Both the position numbers and the translations under genes were made by a program. Positions 18,158-26,451 of a DNA stretch of 64,000 bases are shown here, piece by piece; positions within the stretch are counted from its first letter, which is position 1; every line of letters starts with the position of its first letter. The DNA comes from Hippea jasoniae (GTDB lineage Bacteria; Campylobacterota_A; Desulfurellia; Desulfurellales; Hippeaceae), in the NCBI RefSeq assembly GCF_000744435.1, contig NZ_JQLX01000015.1, positions 1 through 64,000 on the forward strand. Reading direction: 5' to 3'. The notes under the pieces were generated by a model. That model did not search any database and had not been told where the DNA came from. It saw only the letters and a list, made by a program, of their open reading frames with translations.

Positions 18158-18213
18158 CATGAATCATGAATCATTAGCCGATAGCCATAAACTATTAACC
18201 ATCAACCATAACT
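18158..18213 (+). repeat. Heptamer array E (consensus CATNAAC) at the fcl start
   Basis: Eight contiguous 7-bp units, from CATGAAT through CATTAGC and CATAAAC to CATAACT. The fcl start codon lies in the first unit, so the first 18 or so residues of the enzyme are repeat-encoded. Its units are inverted relative to those at 17757-17795. Confidence 0.85.
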
Positions 18214-19430
18214 CCAAAATAGTGGTATTTGGGGCTTCTGGGCTCGTTGGTAGTGCTATTGTTAGAAAGCTTATTGAAAAAGGTTATTCAAATATAATTG
18301 CTACATATAACACTAAAAAACCTGACTTTTCTTCCTATATATCTTCTAACCTTAACCCATATCCCCTAACCCTTATACCTATCGATCTTACAAATCAACA
18401 AGCAGTAACTAATTTTTTCAAAGAACATCGTCCAGACTATGTTTTTTTGGCAGCAGCTAAAGCTGGCGGGATATGGGCAAATAATGTTTACAGGGCAGAA
18501 TTTATTTATCAAAATATTCAAATTCAAAGTAATGTGATTCATCAAAGTTATCTAAGCGGGGTTAAAAAACTTCTGTTTTTAGGTAGCACATGCATTTATC
18601 CAAGAGATTGCCTGCAACCAATGAAAGAGGAATATTTGCTTACAGGGGAGTTAGAATACACCAACGAGCCTTATGCAATTGCTAAAATAGCAGGAATGAA
18701 GATGTGTGAGAGTTTTAATTTACAATATGGGACAAATTTTATATCTGTTATGCCTACAAATTTGTATGGTTATAATGATAACTTTGATTTAGAACAATCC
18801 CATGTCTTGCCGGCTTTATTAAGGAAAATGCATCTTGGCAGGTGCTTGGAGAATGGAGATTTTGATGAAATAAGGAGGGATTTGAATAAAAATCCGATTG
18901 AAGGAATAGATGGGCAAGCAAGCAAAGAAGAGATTTTAAAAATTTTAGAAAAATATGGAATAAAATTACTATACACCACACACTATTCACCATCCGCTGT
19001 ATCAATAGAGATTTGGGGTTCTGGCAATCCGATGCGGGAATTTCTCTGGTCGGATGATATGGCTGATGCGTGTGTGTTTTTAATGGATAATATAAATTTT
19101 TGGGATATAGCAAAACTGATTAACCCTAATTTGCCAGATATGGATAATAACTCTGTTGATCCAATTACTTTTGTTAAAAGGGGTTTTGAAATAAAAAATA
19201 CGCATTTGAATATAGGTACAGGTGAAGATTTGACAATTAAAGAACTTACTTATTTGATTAAGGATATAGTAGGTTTTAAAGGTGAGATTTATTTTAATAC
19301 ATCGAAGCCAGATGGAACACCAAGAAAGGTTACAGATGTATCCCGGATTCATTCTTTGGGATGGAGGCATAAGGTATCTCTTGAGGATGGAATAAAAAAA
19401 CTTTATGAATGGTATGTTGGGCAGGGGTGA
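18159..19430 (+). CDS. fcl: GDP-L-fucose synthase (NAD-epimerase family), with repeat-encoded inserts
   Basis: A 423-residue protein, about 100 longer than E. coli GDP-fucose synthase. The core is intact: VVFGASGLVGSAIV, KAGGIWANN, the catalytic region LGSTCIYP and YAIAKIAGMKMCES (YxxxK), PTNLYG and EIWGSGNPMREFLWSDDMADAC. Three 7-bp arrays fall in non-core positions: the N-terminal tail (18158-18213), a loop near residue 67 (18354-18381) and a loop near residue 270 (18968-18995). AAAGGAG before ATG 18159 shows the tail is translated; a GTG at 18225 lacks such a site. It epimerises and reduces the Gmd product to GDP-L-fucose or a related 6-deoxyhexose. Confidence 0.9.
   Translation: MNHESLADSHKLLTINHNSKIVVFGASGLVGSAIVRKLIEKGYSNIIATYNTKKPDFSSYISSNLNPYPLTLIPIDLTNQQAVTNFFKEHRPDYVFLAAAKAGGIWANNVYRAEFIYQNIQIQSNVIHQSYLSGVKKLLFLGSTCIYPRDCLQPMKEEYLLTGELEYTNEPYAIAKIAGMKMCESFNLQYGTNFISVMPTNLYGYNDNFDLEQSHVLPALLRKMHLGRCLENGDFDEIRRDLNKNPIEGIDGQASKEEILKILEKYGIKLLYTTHYSPSAVSIEIWGSGNPMREFLWSDDMADACVFLMDNINFWDIAKLINPNLPDMDNNSVDPITFVKRGFEIKNTHLNIGTGEDLTIKELTYLIKDIVGFKGEIYFNTSKPDGTPRKVTDVSRIHSLGWRHKVSLEDGIKKLYEWYVGQG
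18354..18381 (+). repeat. Heptamer array F inside fcl (consensus AACCCTT)
   Basis: Four 7-bp units (for example ATCCCCT then AACCCTT) with a 6-base partial unit before them. They encode part of a proline- and asparagine-rich loop (NPYPLTLIP) and keep the frame open. Confidence 0.65.
18968..18995 (+). repeat. Heptamer array G inside fcl (consensus ACYATNC)
   Basis: Four contiguous 7-bp units (ACTATAC, ACCACAC, then ACTATTC and ACCATCC) encode the loop YTTHYSPSA before the conserved IEIWGSGNP. The frame is preserved. Confidence 0.65.
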
Positions 19431-19463
19431 TAGATGATAAAAAAGGGTTAAGGAGTTAATAGC

Positions 19464-20927
19464 ATGAAAGCAGTTATTTTAGCTGGCGGGAGTGGTACAA
19501 GGCTTTTTCCTATGTCAAGGAAGAATTATCCAAAGCAGTTTTTAAAAATCAACAATGATAAATCTTTATTTCAAAAAACCATCGAAAGAAGTTTGCTTGC
19601 CGTTAACCTAAAAGATTTAATCATAATAACCAATAAAGACTACCAATTCCATATCAAAAACCAATTCTCAGAACTTTTCCCTTCGCTCTTTCCTGCTTAC
19701 AATTCACAATTCACCATTGACCATTCACTATTTAACCTAATACTCGAACCCATAGGAAGAAACACTGCTCCAGCAATAGCTCTGGCTGCAAAGTTTGCAC
19801 TTGAAAAACTAAAAGTCCATAAAGATGAGGTTTTATTTGTATCTCCCTCTGACCATATTATTTCGCCTATGGAAAAGTTTGCTGAATATATAAAAGAAGC
19901 AGAAAAAATAGCAAAAGAAGGATATATTGTAACTTTTGGTATTAAACCTACAAAACCAGAAACAGGGTATGGATATATTGAGGATGATGGTGCTTTATCA
20001 CTAAATAAAACTAACCACACCATTTACAAGGTGAGAAAATTCCACGAAAAACCTGATTCAGAAACGGCTAAAAGGTACTTAGAAAAAGGAAATTACTACT
20101 GGAACAGTGGAATGTTTGCCTTTAGTATAAAGACAATTTTTGAAGAATTAAAAAAACATGCACCTGAAATTTACAAAAAAGTAGAAAATAGGACATTTGA
20201 TGAGGTTTTGGAGAACTTTGAGATAATGCCAGATATTTCCATAGATTACGCTGTAATGGAAAAAACAAATAAAGCTGTTGTTTTACCCCTTGACATAACT
20301 TGGTCGGATGTAGGTTCATGGGATGCTTTTTATGAAGTAATGGATAAAGATGAAAATGGAAATGTGAAGGCCGGTAGCGTTATCGGTATTGGTACAAAAG
20401 ATTCTTTAATTTTAAGCGATAAGAGGGTTGTGTCGACTATTGGCTTGGAGAATCTAATAATTATTGAAACAGATGATGCTTTGCTGGTCGCAAAAAGAGG
20501 GGATAGTCAAAAGGTCAAAGAAATTGTTAACTTATTGAAAAAGGATAGTAAATTTGTTTATTTGACAGAATTCCATACAACGGTTTATAGGCCATGGGGT
20601 AGCTATACTGAGTTTGAAAAGGATGAAAGATATAGAATAAAAAGGATTACTGTAAAACCGGGGGAGGCTTTGAGTTTGCAGCTTCATTATCACAGGAGTG
20701 AGCACTGGGTTGTTGTCAAGGGCACTGCCAAGGTTATATTGGAAGATGAGGGTCGCGAGCTTAAAGAGTTTTTTATTCATGAAAACGAAAGTATTTATGT
20801 GCCAAAAACAAAAAAACATAGGCTTATTAACCCCGGAAAAGTGCCGTTAGAAATAATAGAAGTGCAGGTAGGTGAATATGTGGGGGAGGATGATATAGTA
20901 AGATTTGAAGATAAATATAAAAGATAG
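19464..20927 (+). CDS. manC: Mannose-1-phosphate guanylyltransferase / mannose-6-phosphate isomerase
   Basis: A 487-residue bifunctional type II enzyme. The N-terminal nucleotidyltransferase has AVILAGGSGTRLFPMSRKNYPKQF, EPIGRNTAPAIALA, FVSPSDHII and FHEKPD; the C-terminal cupin (from about residue 375) has RPWGSYTEFEKDERYRIKRI and HYHRSEHW, the phosphomannose isomerase metal site. It supplies GDP-mannose to gmd. A 7-bp array at 19697-19731 encodes an extra loop (YNSQFTIDHSLFN) just before EPIGRNT. AAGGAG lies 8 bases before ATG 19464. It is the last gene of the GDP-fucose set. Confidence 0.95.
   Translation: MKAVILAGGSGTRLFPMSRKNYPKQFLKINNDKSLFQKTIERSLLAVNLKDLIIITNKDYQFHIKNQFSELFPSLFPAYNSQFTIDHSLFNLILEPIGRNTAPAIALAAKFALEKLKVHKDEVLFVSPSDHIISPMEKFAEYIKEAEKIAKEGYIVTFGIKPTKPETGYGYIEDDGALSLNKTNHTIYKVRKFHEKPDSETAKRYLEKGNYYWNSGMFAFSIKTIFEELKKHAPEIYKKVENRTFDEVLENFEIMPDISIDYAVMEKTNKAVVLPLDITWSDVGSWDAFYEVMDKDENGNVKAGSVIGIGTKDSLILSDKRVVSTIGLENLIIIETDDALLVAKRGDSQKVKEIVNLLKKDSKFVYLTEFHTTVYRPWGSYTEFEKDERYRIKRITVKPGEALSLQLHYHRSEHWVVVKGTAKVILEDEGRELKEFFIHENESIYVPKTKKHRLINPGKVPLEIIEVQVGEYVGEDDIVRFEDKYKR
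19697..19731 (+). repeat. Heptamer array H inside manC (consensus TCACNAT)
   Basis: Five contiguous units (TTACAAT, TCACAAT, then TCACCAT, TGACCAT and TCACTAT) within manC. They encode a loop not expected in ManC between the early Rossmann part and EPIGRNT, with the frame open throughout. Confidence 0.75.
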
Positions 20928-20999
20928 ATATATAATTAATAATAATTTTAAAAAGATGAATTTTAGGTATAAAGTAATTTAAATATTCAAGTGAGTATT

Positions 21000-22274
21000 T
21001 TAGTATATAAAATCTATATTATCGCTATCAACAATATCCCAAAAAGGTATAAATAATACTTCAGTGTTGCCCACTTTTATTTTTTCTTTAAATGAAAGAT
21101 TAATTATTATAGCTCTAAGGGGAGAATATTTTTCTATGAAACTTTTCATAGATCTTTCGAGAACCGGTTTCTTTATTCTATATTTAACCTCTATTGGTAT
21201 AATTTTTTCCCCGGCGTTTAGTATAAAGTCAACCTCAGCTTTATCCTTTGTTCTGTAAAAGTGGATAGAGATACCACTTAATTTTATTTTTTCTTTTATT
21301 GTATTCAGAACAAGGTTTTCAAAGATTGCACCATAATCAATTAGGTTTCCAAACATGCCTATGCTATAGTTTCTTAAACCAATATCGTTAAAGTAATAAA
21401 TTGGTGTTTTTACTATTTCTTTTCTTGGATTAGCGAAATAGGGTGTCAATTTCTGGAGCACAAATGTTTTTTCGGCATACCACAGGTAATTTTTTAGAGA
21501 TACAACAGAGATATTTACTTCAGATGATATTTTTGAATAGTTTACCAATCTGCCAAGCTGACTCGCAATGATTCTTACTATATCTGAGAATGCTTCGATT
21601 TTCTTAATATTTAATAGATAAGAGATATCTTTTTCCAGATAGCTGTGAAAAATTTCATCAATAATAGCTCTCTTTTCTTTTTCTGATTCTGCCGTTATAA
21701 CTCTTGGGTAACCACCATAATTTAGATATTCCTTTAGTAGGATTTCTCTTTTTTAGGTTTCTATGCTAAAAAAATCTTTTAGGTTATTTTCATAGCGATA
21801 ATGCGTTTTAAAATTTATAAACTCTTCAAAAGATACTGGATTTAATTCAAAAGTTCTTTTTCTTCCAATTAGAGATTCGTGAATCTTTTCCTTTAGCTCG
21901 AGGCTTCCTGAACCAGATATAATAAATTTGTAGGGTAAATTGTAGTCAAAAACACCTTTTAAGAATAAACCGGCATTTTCTTTTCTTTGAATTTCATCTA
22001 TGAAAACAAATCCTTTCTGGTTGCCGATCTCCAAACGAATTTTATTTATTAGGTTTTCCTGTGATGTAAAGTATTTTTTGTCAACCTCTCTGTCTAAATT
22101 AAGATATAGTGTTTTTTTGCCCCTTTGTTTTAGCTCTTTTTCTAAAAAAAGCATGAGTGTGGTTTTTCCTACCTGTCTTGCACCAACGATCAATGTAATC
22201 TCTTTTTTGTTTAAGTGATCCCTTATCTCCCTTATGAGTTTTCTTTTTATTATGTTGTCATGTTTATTGTTCAT
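21000..22274 (-). pseudogene. AAA ATPase with DUF4143, interrupted by TAA
   Basis: Reading from 22274 the protein starts with a P-loop (IVGARQVGKTTLMLFLE), Walker B FVFIDEIQ, the sensor-like FIISGSGSLEL and FELNPVSFEEFI, the signature of the ATPase/DUF4143 family. An in-frame TAA at 21753-21755 follows FFSIET, after which the same frame runs on with KREILLKEYLNYGGYP and the DUF4143/nuclease-like C-terminal part (DKAEVDFILNAGEKIIPIEVKY). The whole would be about 424 residues. A single nonsense change is the only damage seen, so it is a recent pseudogene or a read error. It is opposite to the surrounding genes and not part of polysaccharide synthesis. Confidence 0.8.
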
Positions 22275-22355
22275 ATTTTTATTTTACTCCGATTATTTTT
22301 AAAGTCAACTTTCAAAAAACTCGGTCTAAAACAATAGAATTTAAGAAGCTTGTTT

Positions 22356-22361
22356 TATAAT
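22356..22361 (+). promoter_or_regulatory. Possible -10 box for wecA
   Basis: A perfect TATAAT lies 41 bases before ATG 22402. No good -35 is seen at 16-18 bases upstream, so this is a weak call. Confidence 0.35.
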
Positions 22362-22401
22362 TTCCTTGCCTGCCCAACTAAAAAAGGATAAACTTTATCA
22401 A

Positions 22402-23493
22402 ATGGTTAAATCAGCGATTTTTGGTTTTGTTATATCACTTGTAATATGCTTATTATTGATAAAATTTAGCAAGTGGGGTGGTTTTGGTGTTGATGAGATA
22501 AAGAGTGGTCCGCAGAAGTTTCACGATAAACCCACACCAAGAGTAGGCGGGGTTGGTATTTTTATGGGTTTTGCTGTGGCTGTTGTGGAGCTTTATTGGG
22601 TAGCTAATAACAAAGAACTGCTTTTGTTTCTTTTGGCCGGAGTACCGACTTTTTTGGGTGGATTGGTTGAGGATTTAACACATAAGGTTTCTCCAAAGGT
22701 AAGGCTCTTTTTGGCTTTGTTTGCGGGTTTTTTTGTTGTGTGGCTTTTGAAAGCCTCTGTTGGCTATATCGCTTTTCCAGTATTGGGCAGATTGGATTTC
22801 CCGCTGTGGTTTAGCTGGATTTTTACGATCTTTGCCATTGCAGGCGTTACAAACTCCATCAATATTATTGATGGTTATAACGGCCTTGCCTCAATGGTTT
22901 CTATAATGATCTTGCTTGGCCTGTTTTATGTGTCTTATAAATTAAATGATAAACTGCTTATGCAGCTAAGCCTTATTTTGATTTTTTCAATTGCTGGATT
23001 TTTTATATGGAATTTTCCTTTTGGCAGTATTTTTATGGGCGATGGCGGAGCCTATTTTGTGGGGTTTTCGATTGCAACAATATCTGTGTTGTTGGTGGAT
23101 AGGCACAGATCAGTGTCTGTGTGGTTTCCTTTTTTGCTTGTGATTTATCCTGTTTTTGAGACACTGTTTTCTATTTATAGGAAGAAATTTTTAAGGGGAA
23201 TATCTCCAGATCAGCCAGATGGATTGCATCTACATATGTTGATATATAAAAGGGTTGTTAAGTTTCTTTTTAATGAAAGCTCGCAGCAGTACAAGGTTTT
23301 TAGAAATTCATCTACCTCACCTTTTTTGTGGTTTTTGACAGGTCTTAGTGTGATTCCTGCTATTTTGTTCTGGAACAATACAAATATGCTTTTTCTGTTT
23401 TGTTTGATTTTTATTGCTATTTACCTATATCTTTACTTTTCGATTGCCACATTTAAGACGGGCAGGTTTTTGCGATTTTTAAAAGGACAGTAA
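22402..23493 (+). CDS. wecA: Undecaprenyl-phosphate sugar-1-phosphate transferase, WecA/MraY family
   Basis: A 363-residue membrane enzyme with about 10-11 spans. Seen are DKPTPRVGGVGIF (family DDxxKTPxxGG-like opening), NSINIIDGYNGLASMVS with the catalytic aspartate region, and FMGDGGAYFVGF plus the C-terminal HLHMLIYKR, all typical of WecA-like enzymes. It would attach GlcNAc-1-P or a similar sugar to undecaprenyl phosphate, starting O-unit assembly. An upstream TTG at 22366 is possible, but a TATAAT at 22356-22361 would put transcription start after it, so ATG 22402 is preferred although its AAGGA is 13 bases away. Confidence 0.85.
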   Translation: MVKSAIFGFVISLVICLLLIKFSKWGGFGVDEIKSGPQKFHDKPTPRVGGVGIFMGFAVAVVELYWVANNKELLLFLLAGVPTFLGGLVEDLTHKVSPKVRLFLALFAGFFVVWLLKASVGYIAFPVLGRLDFPLWFSWIFTIFAIAGVTNSINIIDGYNGLASMVSIMILLGLFYVSYKLNDKLLMQLSLILIFSIAGFFIWNFPFGSIFMGDGGAYFVGFSIATISVLLVDRHRSVSVWFPFLLVIYPVFETLFSIYRKKFLRGISPDQPDGLHLHMLIYKRVVKFLFNESSQQYKVFRNSSTSPFLWFLTGLSVIPAILFWNNTNMLFLFCLIFIAIYLYLYFSIATFKTGRFLRFLKGQ

Positions 23494-23526
23494 TTACCTG
23501 TTTATCTGCTTTTTTTAAGATTTTGA

Positions 23527-23555
23527 TTGACATATATCCTGTGTGTTTGTATATT
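23527..23555 (+). promoter_or_regulatory. Sigma-70-type promoter for the comEA-like gene
   Basis: TTGACA (23527-23532), 17 bases, TATATT (23550-23555). The start would be near 23562, giving a leader of about 110 bases that contains the left inverted-repeat arm. Confidence 0.75.
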
Positions 23556-23617
23556 TGATAACTAAGTTATTTAAAAATATAGAGTTGTTTGTAATAGTTG
23601 ATATTTAGCGAAGTAAG

Positions 23618-23642
23618 GCTTTTGCTTTTGGAAGGGGCGGGT
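23618..23642 (+). repeat. Left arm of a 25-bp inverted repeat around the comEA-like gene
   Basis: This 25-base stretch begins GCTTTTGCTTTT and ends GGGGCGGGT. It matches the reverse complement of 23939-23963 at 23 of 25 positions. Confidence 0.85.
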
Positions 23643-23674
23643 GTGCAAAATCTATTTTTTGAGGTGGAGATGAA

Positions 23675-23932
23675 ATGAAAAAGCTCTTGCTTTCGTTTTT
23701 GGCTGTGATATTTATGACTGCCTTAGCATTTGCAAAAGTTAACTTAAATACCGCTAATGTTAACGAACTTGTAAAGCTAAATGGCATTGGCAAAACAAAA
23801 GCTCAAGCGATTGTTGATTATAGAAAAGACCATCCCTTTAAAAAGGTTGAAGACCTTCTCAATGTCAAAGGCATTGGCCCAAAGATTTTAGAAAAGAACA
23901 AAGACAACCTCTGTGTAGGTAGCGACTGCTAA
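23675..23932 (+). CDS. ComEA-like secreted helix-hairpin-helix protein
   Basis: An 85-residue protein with a signal peptide (MKKLLLSFLAVIFMTALAFA, cleavage probably after AFA) and then a tandem helix-hairpin-helix: VNLNTANVNELVKLNGIG and LLNVKGIGPKILEKN. This is the ComEA DNA-binding fold, here short and exported, and it may bind incoming DNA in the periplasm. The end carries two cysteines (LCVGSDC). GAGGTGGAG precedes ATG 23675. It has its own promoter and lies between 25-bp inverted repeats. Confidence 0.85.
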   Translation: MKKLLLSFLAVIFMTALAFAKVNLNTANVNELVKLNGIGKTKAQAIVDYRKDHPFKKVEDLLNVKGIGPKILEKNKDNLCVGSDC

Positions 23933-23938
23933 GCATAT

Positions 23939-23963
23939 ACCCGCCCCTTTTAAAAGCAAAAGC
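23939..23963 (+). repeat. Right arm of the 25-bp inverted repeat
   Basis: Begins ACCCGCCCC, six bases after the comEA-like stop, and ends AAAAGC. It is the inverted partner of 23618-23642 and touches the cydAB terminator. Confidence 0.85.
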
Positions 23964-23979
23964 CCCCAAAGAAGGGGGC
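23962..23979 (-). terminator. Rho-independent terminator after cydAB
   Basis: GCCCCC and GGGGGC pair around a 6-base loop; on the minus strand the stem is followed by TTTTGCTTTT, as expected for the end of cydB. Confidence 0.7.
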
Positions 23980-23984
23980 AATAA

Positions 23985-25019
23985 TCAATATGTTTCAACC
24001 TCTTCGTCTGTTAGGTCTTCTTTTGTGATAGCGTTTTTAAATAGCAAATGAGCCCAGATCTGATATGCTATAACAATCGGCACAAAGATTACGGCCACAA
24101 TCAGCATAACCTTCAGCGTATACTGGCTGGATGATGAGTTGAAAATTGTAAGATTATATTGTGGATCTATGCTTGATGGTATAAGGTTGGGGTATAGTCC
24201 AACAATGCCAGTAAAAACAACCGTTATAATCTCAACCAGGCTTGCAAAGAACGCTTTGGCATAGCTTTCTTTTGAGATAAAAACTCTAATTAAAAGCAGA
24301 CTCAAAACAGCTATTGCAGGAACAATAAACCATACAGGATGTGCAAAATAGTTGTCGTATAGATGTGTTGCAAATTTTGTATAGATTAAAAACAAAACAG
24401 CAACAATTAAAAGTAAAGGCCAGATTTTTTTTGCAACAGAGCGTGAATTTTCAGCAACAGAATTGCTTGCCTTAAAAGAAAGCCACAATGCACCATGCTC
24501 AAGGAACATCAATACAAAGAATATGCCCGTTAAAAGTCCGTATGGGTTTAGAAGGCTAAATAGGGTTCCATGATAACCGTTTGCATCCATCGGCAAGCCT
24601 TCAAAAATATTGCCAAATGCCACACCAAACAGTAGAGCTGGTAAGAATGAGAAAAGGAATATTACAGCATCCCAGAACTTCTTCCAGCCTTCCGATTCAA
24701 TTTTGCCTCTGAATTCAAATGAAACACCTCTTAATATCAATGATGCCAGAATGAGAAATAGAGGCGTGTAAAGGTAGCTGAACATATAGGCATAGGTTGT
24801 TGGAAATGCGGCAAATGTTGCACCGCCTGCTGTAATAAGCCATACCTCGTTGCCATCCCATACTGGACCAATCGTGTTTATAACCATCCTTCTTTGTAGA
24901 TCATCTTTTGCTACAAACGGATGTAGGATTCCAGCTCCAAAGTCAAATCCATCAAGGGCAAAATACACTGCCCACAAAAGTCCCCACAGGGCGAACCATA
25001 TTGTATTCAACATCGCCAT
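23985..25019 (-). CDS. cydB: Cytochrome bd oxidase subunit II
   Basis: A 344-residue membrane protein with the CydB start (TIWFALWGLLWAVYFALDGFD) and WDGNEVWLITAGGATFAAFP, both highly characteristic. With CydA it forms the quinol oxidase that reduces O2 to water. It starts 6 bases after cydA in the same transcript and is followed by a terminator. In a largely anaerobic-looking metabolism (ferredoxin-dependent 2-oxoglutarate oxidoreductase nearby) it may serve oxygen defence or microaerobic growth. Confidence 0.95.
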   Translation of the reverse strand: MAMLNTIWFALWGLLWAVYFALDGFDFGAGILHPFVAKDDLQRRMVINTIGPVWDGNEVWLITAGGATFAAFPTTYAYMFSYLYTPLFLILASLILRGVSFEFRGKIESEGWKKFWDAVIFLFSFLPALLFGVAFGNIFEGLPMDANGYHGTLFSLLNPYGLLTGIFFVLMFLEHGALWLSFKASNSVAENSRSVAKKIWPLLLIVAVLFLIYTKFATHLYDNYFAHPVWFIVPAIAVLSLLLIRVFISKESYAKAFFASLVEIITVVFTGIVGLYPNLIPSSIDPQYNLTIFNSSSSQYTLKVMLIVAVIFVPIVIAYQIWAHLLFKNAITKEDLTDEEVETY

Positions 25020-25025
25020 ACCTCC

Positions 25026-26360
25026 TTATTTGCCAATTTTTTCCGGTAGTTGTCTGGCATATTTTATGAGCAGATAGATATCTATAAAACCAAGAACCGA
25101 ATAAAGTAAAACAAAACCGCCTATGGTCATGATAATCTGGGCAGGTGATACTGCCGTTGAGGTTGCATCTGCCGTTTTCATTAATCCATAAACAATCCAG
25201 GGTTGACGTCCGACCTCTGCAACGATCCATCCAAACTCATTTGCTAAGTAAGGTAGGGGTATGGCAAGCACCATTAATCTCAAGAACCACTTTTTATCGA
25301 TCAGTTTATCTTTTTTGATGAGATAAAACGCAAACAGTGTTAGTAAAACAAACAGAGTGCCCAGACCAACCATTGTTCTGAATGAAACAAATGTGATTGT
25401 TACAGGTGGTCTGTCATCTTTGGGGAATGCTTTTAGACCTTTTACTGTAGCGTTTGGATCGTGATAGGCAAGAACGCTTAGCATCTTTGGAATACCGAAT
25501 AGCTCTACAATATTCTTTTCATGCTTTTCATCGGGGATTAAAAACAGATACATCGGTGCACCTTTTTTGGTTTCCCAGATAGATTCCATCGCTGCAAGCT
25601 TTGTTGGCTGGGTTTTTGCAACCTCTGCTGCATGCATATCGCCTATAAAAAATACTGCTAATGCGGCAAACAATCCAAAATAAGCACCGATTTTGAAGGA
25701 TTTTTTAAACAGCTCAACCTCTTGATTTTTCAATAGATGGTAAGCTGATATGCCCATTACAAAGAAGGATCCCACAACATAGCCTGCTGTAATGGTGTGT
25801 AGAAATTTGAGTATTGCATAGGGTTGAAGTGCTGCTGCCCAGAAATTTACAAACTCAGCTCTACCGTTTCTTAAAACATATCCCACCGGATGCTGCATCC
25901 ATGCATTTGCTATTAATATCCACAGAGCCGATATGTTTGTGCCGAATGCAACAAGCCACATCGAGATGGCATGCATCTTTTTTGAAACCTTTTTCCATCC
26001 AAAGATCCAGACGCCAAGGAATGTTGACTCAAGAAAGAATGCCAATGTTGCCTCAATTGCCAGTGGTGCACCAAAGATATCACCAACGAATTTTGAATAC
26101 CTTGCCCAGTTCATACCAAATTCGAATTCAAGCGTGATACCTGTGACAAGACCAAGTGCAAAGTTGATCAGGAAGAGTTTTCCAAAGAATTTTGTCATCC
26201 TTAAATAATCTTCATTGCCCGTTTTAACATAAGCCGTTTCCATAATGGCAACTAAAAACGACAGGCCAAGTGTCAGAGGCACAAAAATGAAGTGAAACAA
26301 TGCTGTTAGAGCAAACTGCAACCTCGCCAATGCTACTGCATCCATACTCACCTCCACCAA
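25026..26360 (-). CDS. cydA: Cytochrome bd oxidase subunit I
   Basis: A 444-residue subunit with heme-ligand regions visible: FALTALFHFIFVPLTLG (N-terminal His), the GRQPW motif in VAEVGRQPWIVYG, and many spans. It is shorter than E. coli CydA, so the Q-loop is of the short kind, as in cyanide-insensitive oxidase-type enzymes. It is first in the cydAB transcript; GGAGGTGAG lies before ATG 26360, and a consensus-like promoter lies at 26377-26404. Confidence 0.95.
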   Translation of the reverse strand: MVEVSMDAVALARLQFALTALFHFIFVPLTLGLSFLVAIMETAYVKTGNEDYLRMTKFFGKLFLINFALGLVTGITLEFEFGMNWARYSKFVGDIFGAPLAIEATLAFFLESTFLGVWIFGWKKVSKKMHAISMWLVAFGTNISALWILIANAWMQHPVGYVLRNGRAEFVNFWAAALQPYAILKFLHTITAGYVVGSFFVMGISAYHLLKNQEVELFKKSFKIGAYFGLFAALAVFFIGDMHAAEVAKTQPTKLAAMESIWETKKGAPMYLFLIPDEKHEKNIVELFGIPKMLSVLAYHDPNATVKGLKAFPKDDRPPVTITFVSFRTMVGLGTLFVLLTLFAFYLIKKDKLIDKKWFLRLMVLAIPLPYLANEFGWIVAEVGRQPWIVYGLMKTADATSTAVSPAQIIMTIGGFVLLYSVLGFIDIYLLIKYARQLPEKIGK

Positions 26361-26376
26361 TTTAATTCTTTTTTAA

Positions 26377-26404
26377 ATTTTAATATTATCCTTCTGCTTG
26401 TCAA
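26377..26404 (-). promoter_or_regulatory. Promoter for cydAB
   Basis: On the minus strand TTGACA (26404-26399), 16 bases, TAAAAT (26382-26377), ending 17 bases before the cydA start codon. Confidence 0.6.
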
Positions 26405-26451
26405 GAAGAAATTTTAATTTTATTACTTAAGAAATATTTTCCAATATGGGA

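Noticed and set aside
18754-19370. Minus-strand open frames inside fcl
   Set aside because: They have no ribosome binding sites or recognisable motifs and mirror a well-supported gene.
825-19731. CRISPR-like repeats
   Set aside because: The 7-bp units are tandem and degenerate with no spacers of 25-40 bases and no cas genes.
20928-20999. Terminator or gene after manC
   Set aside because: AT-rich sequence only; no GC-rich stem and no frame of interest were found.
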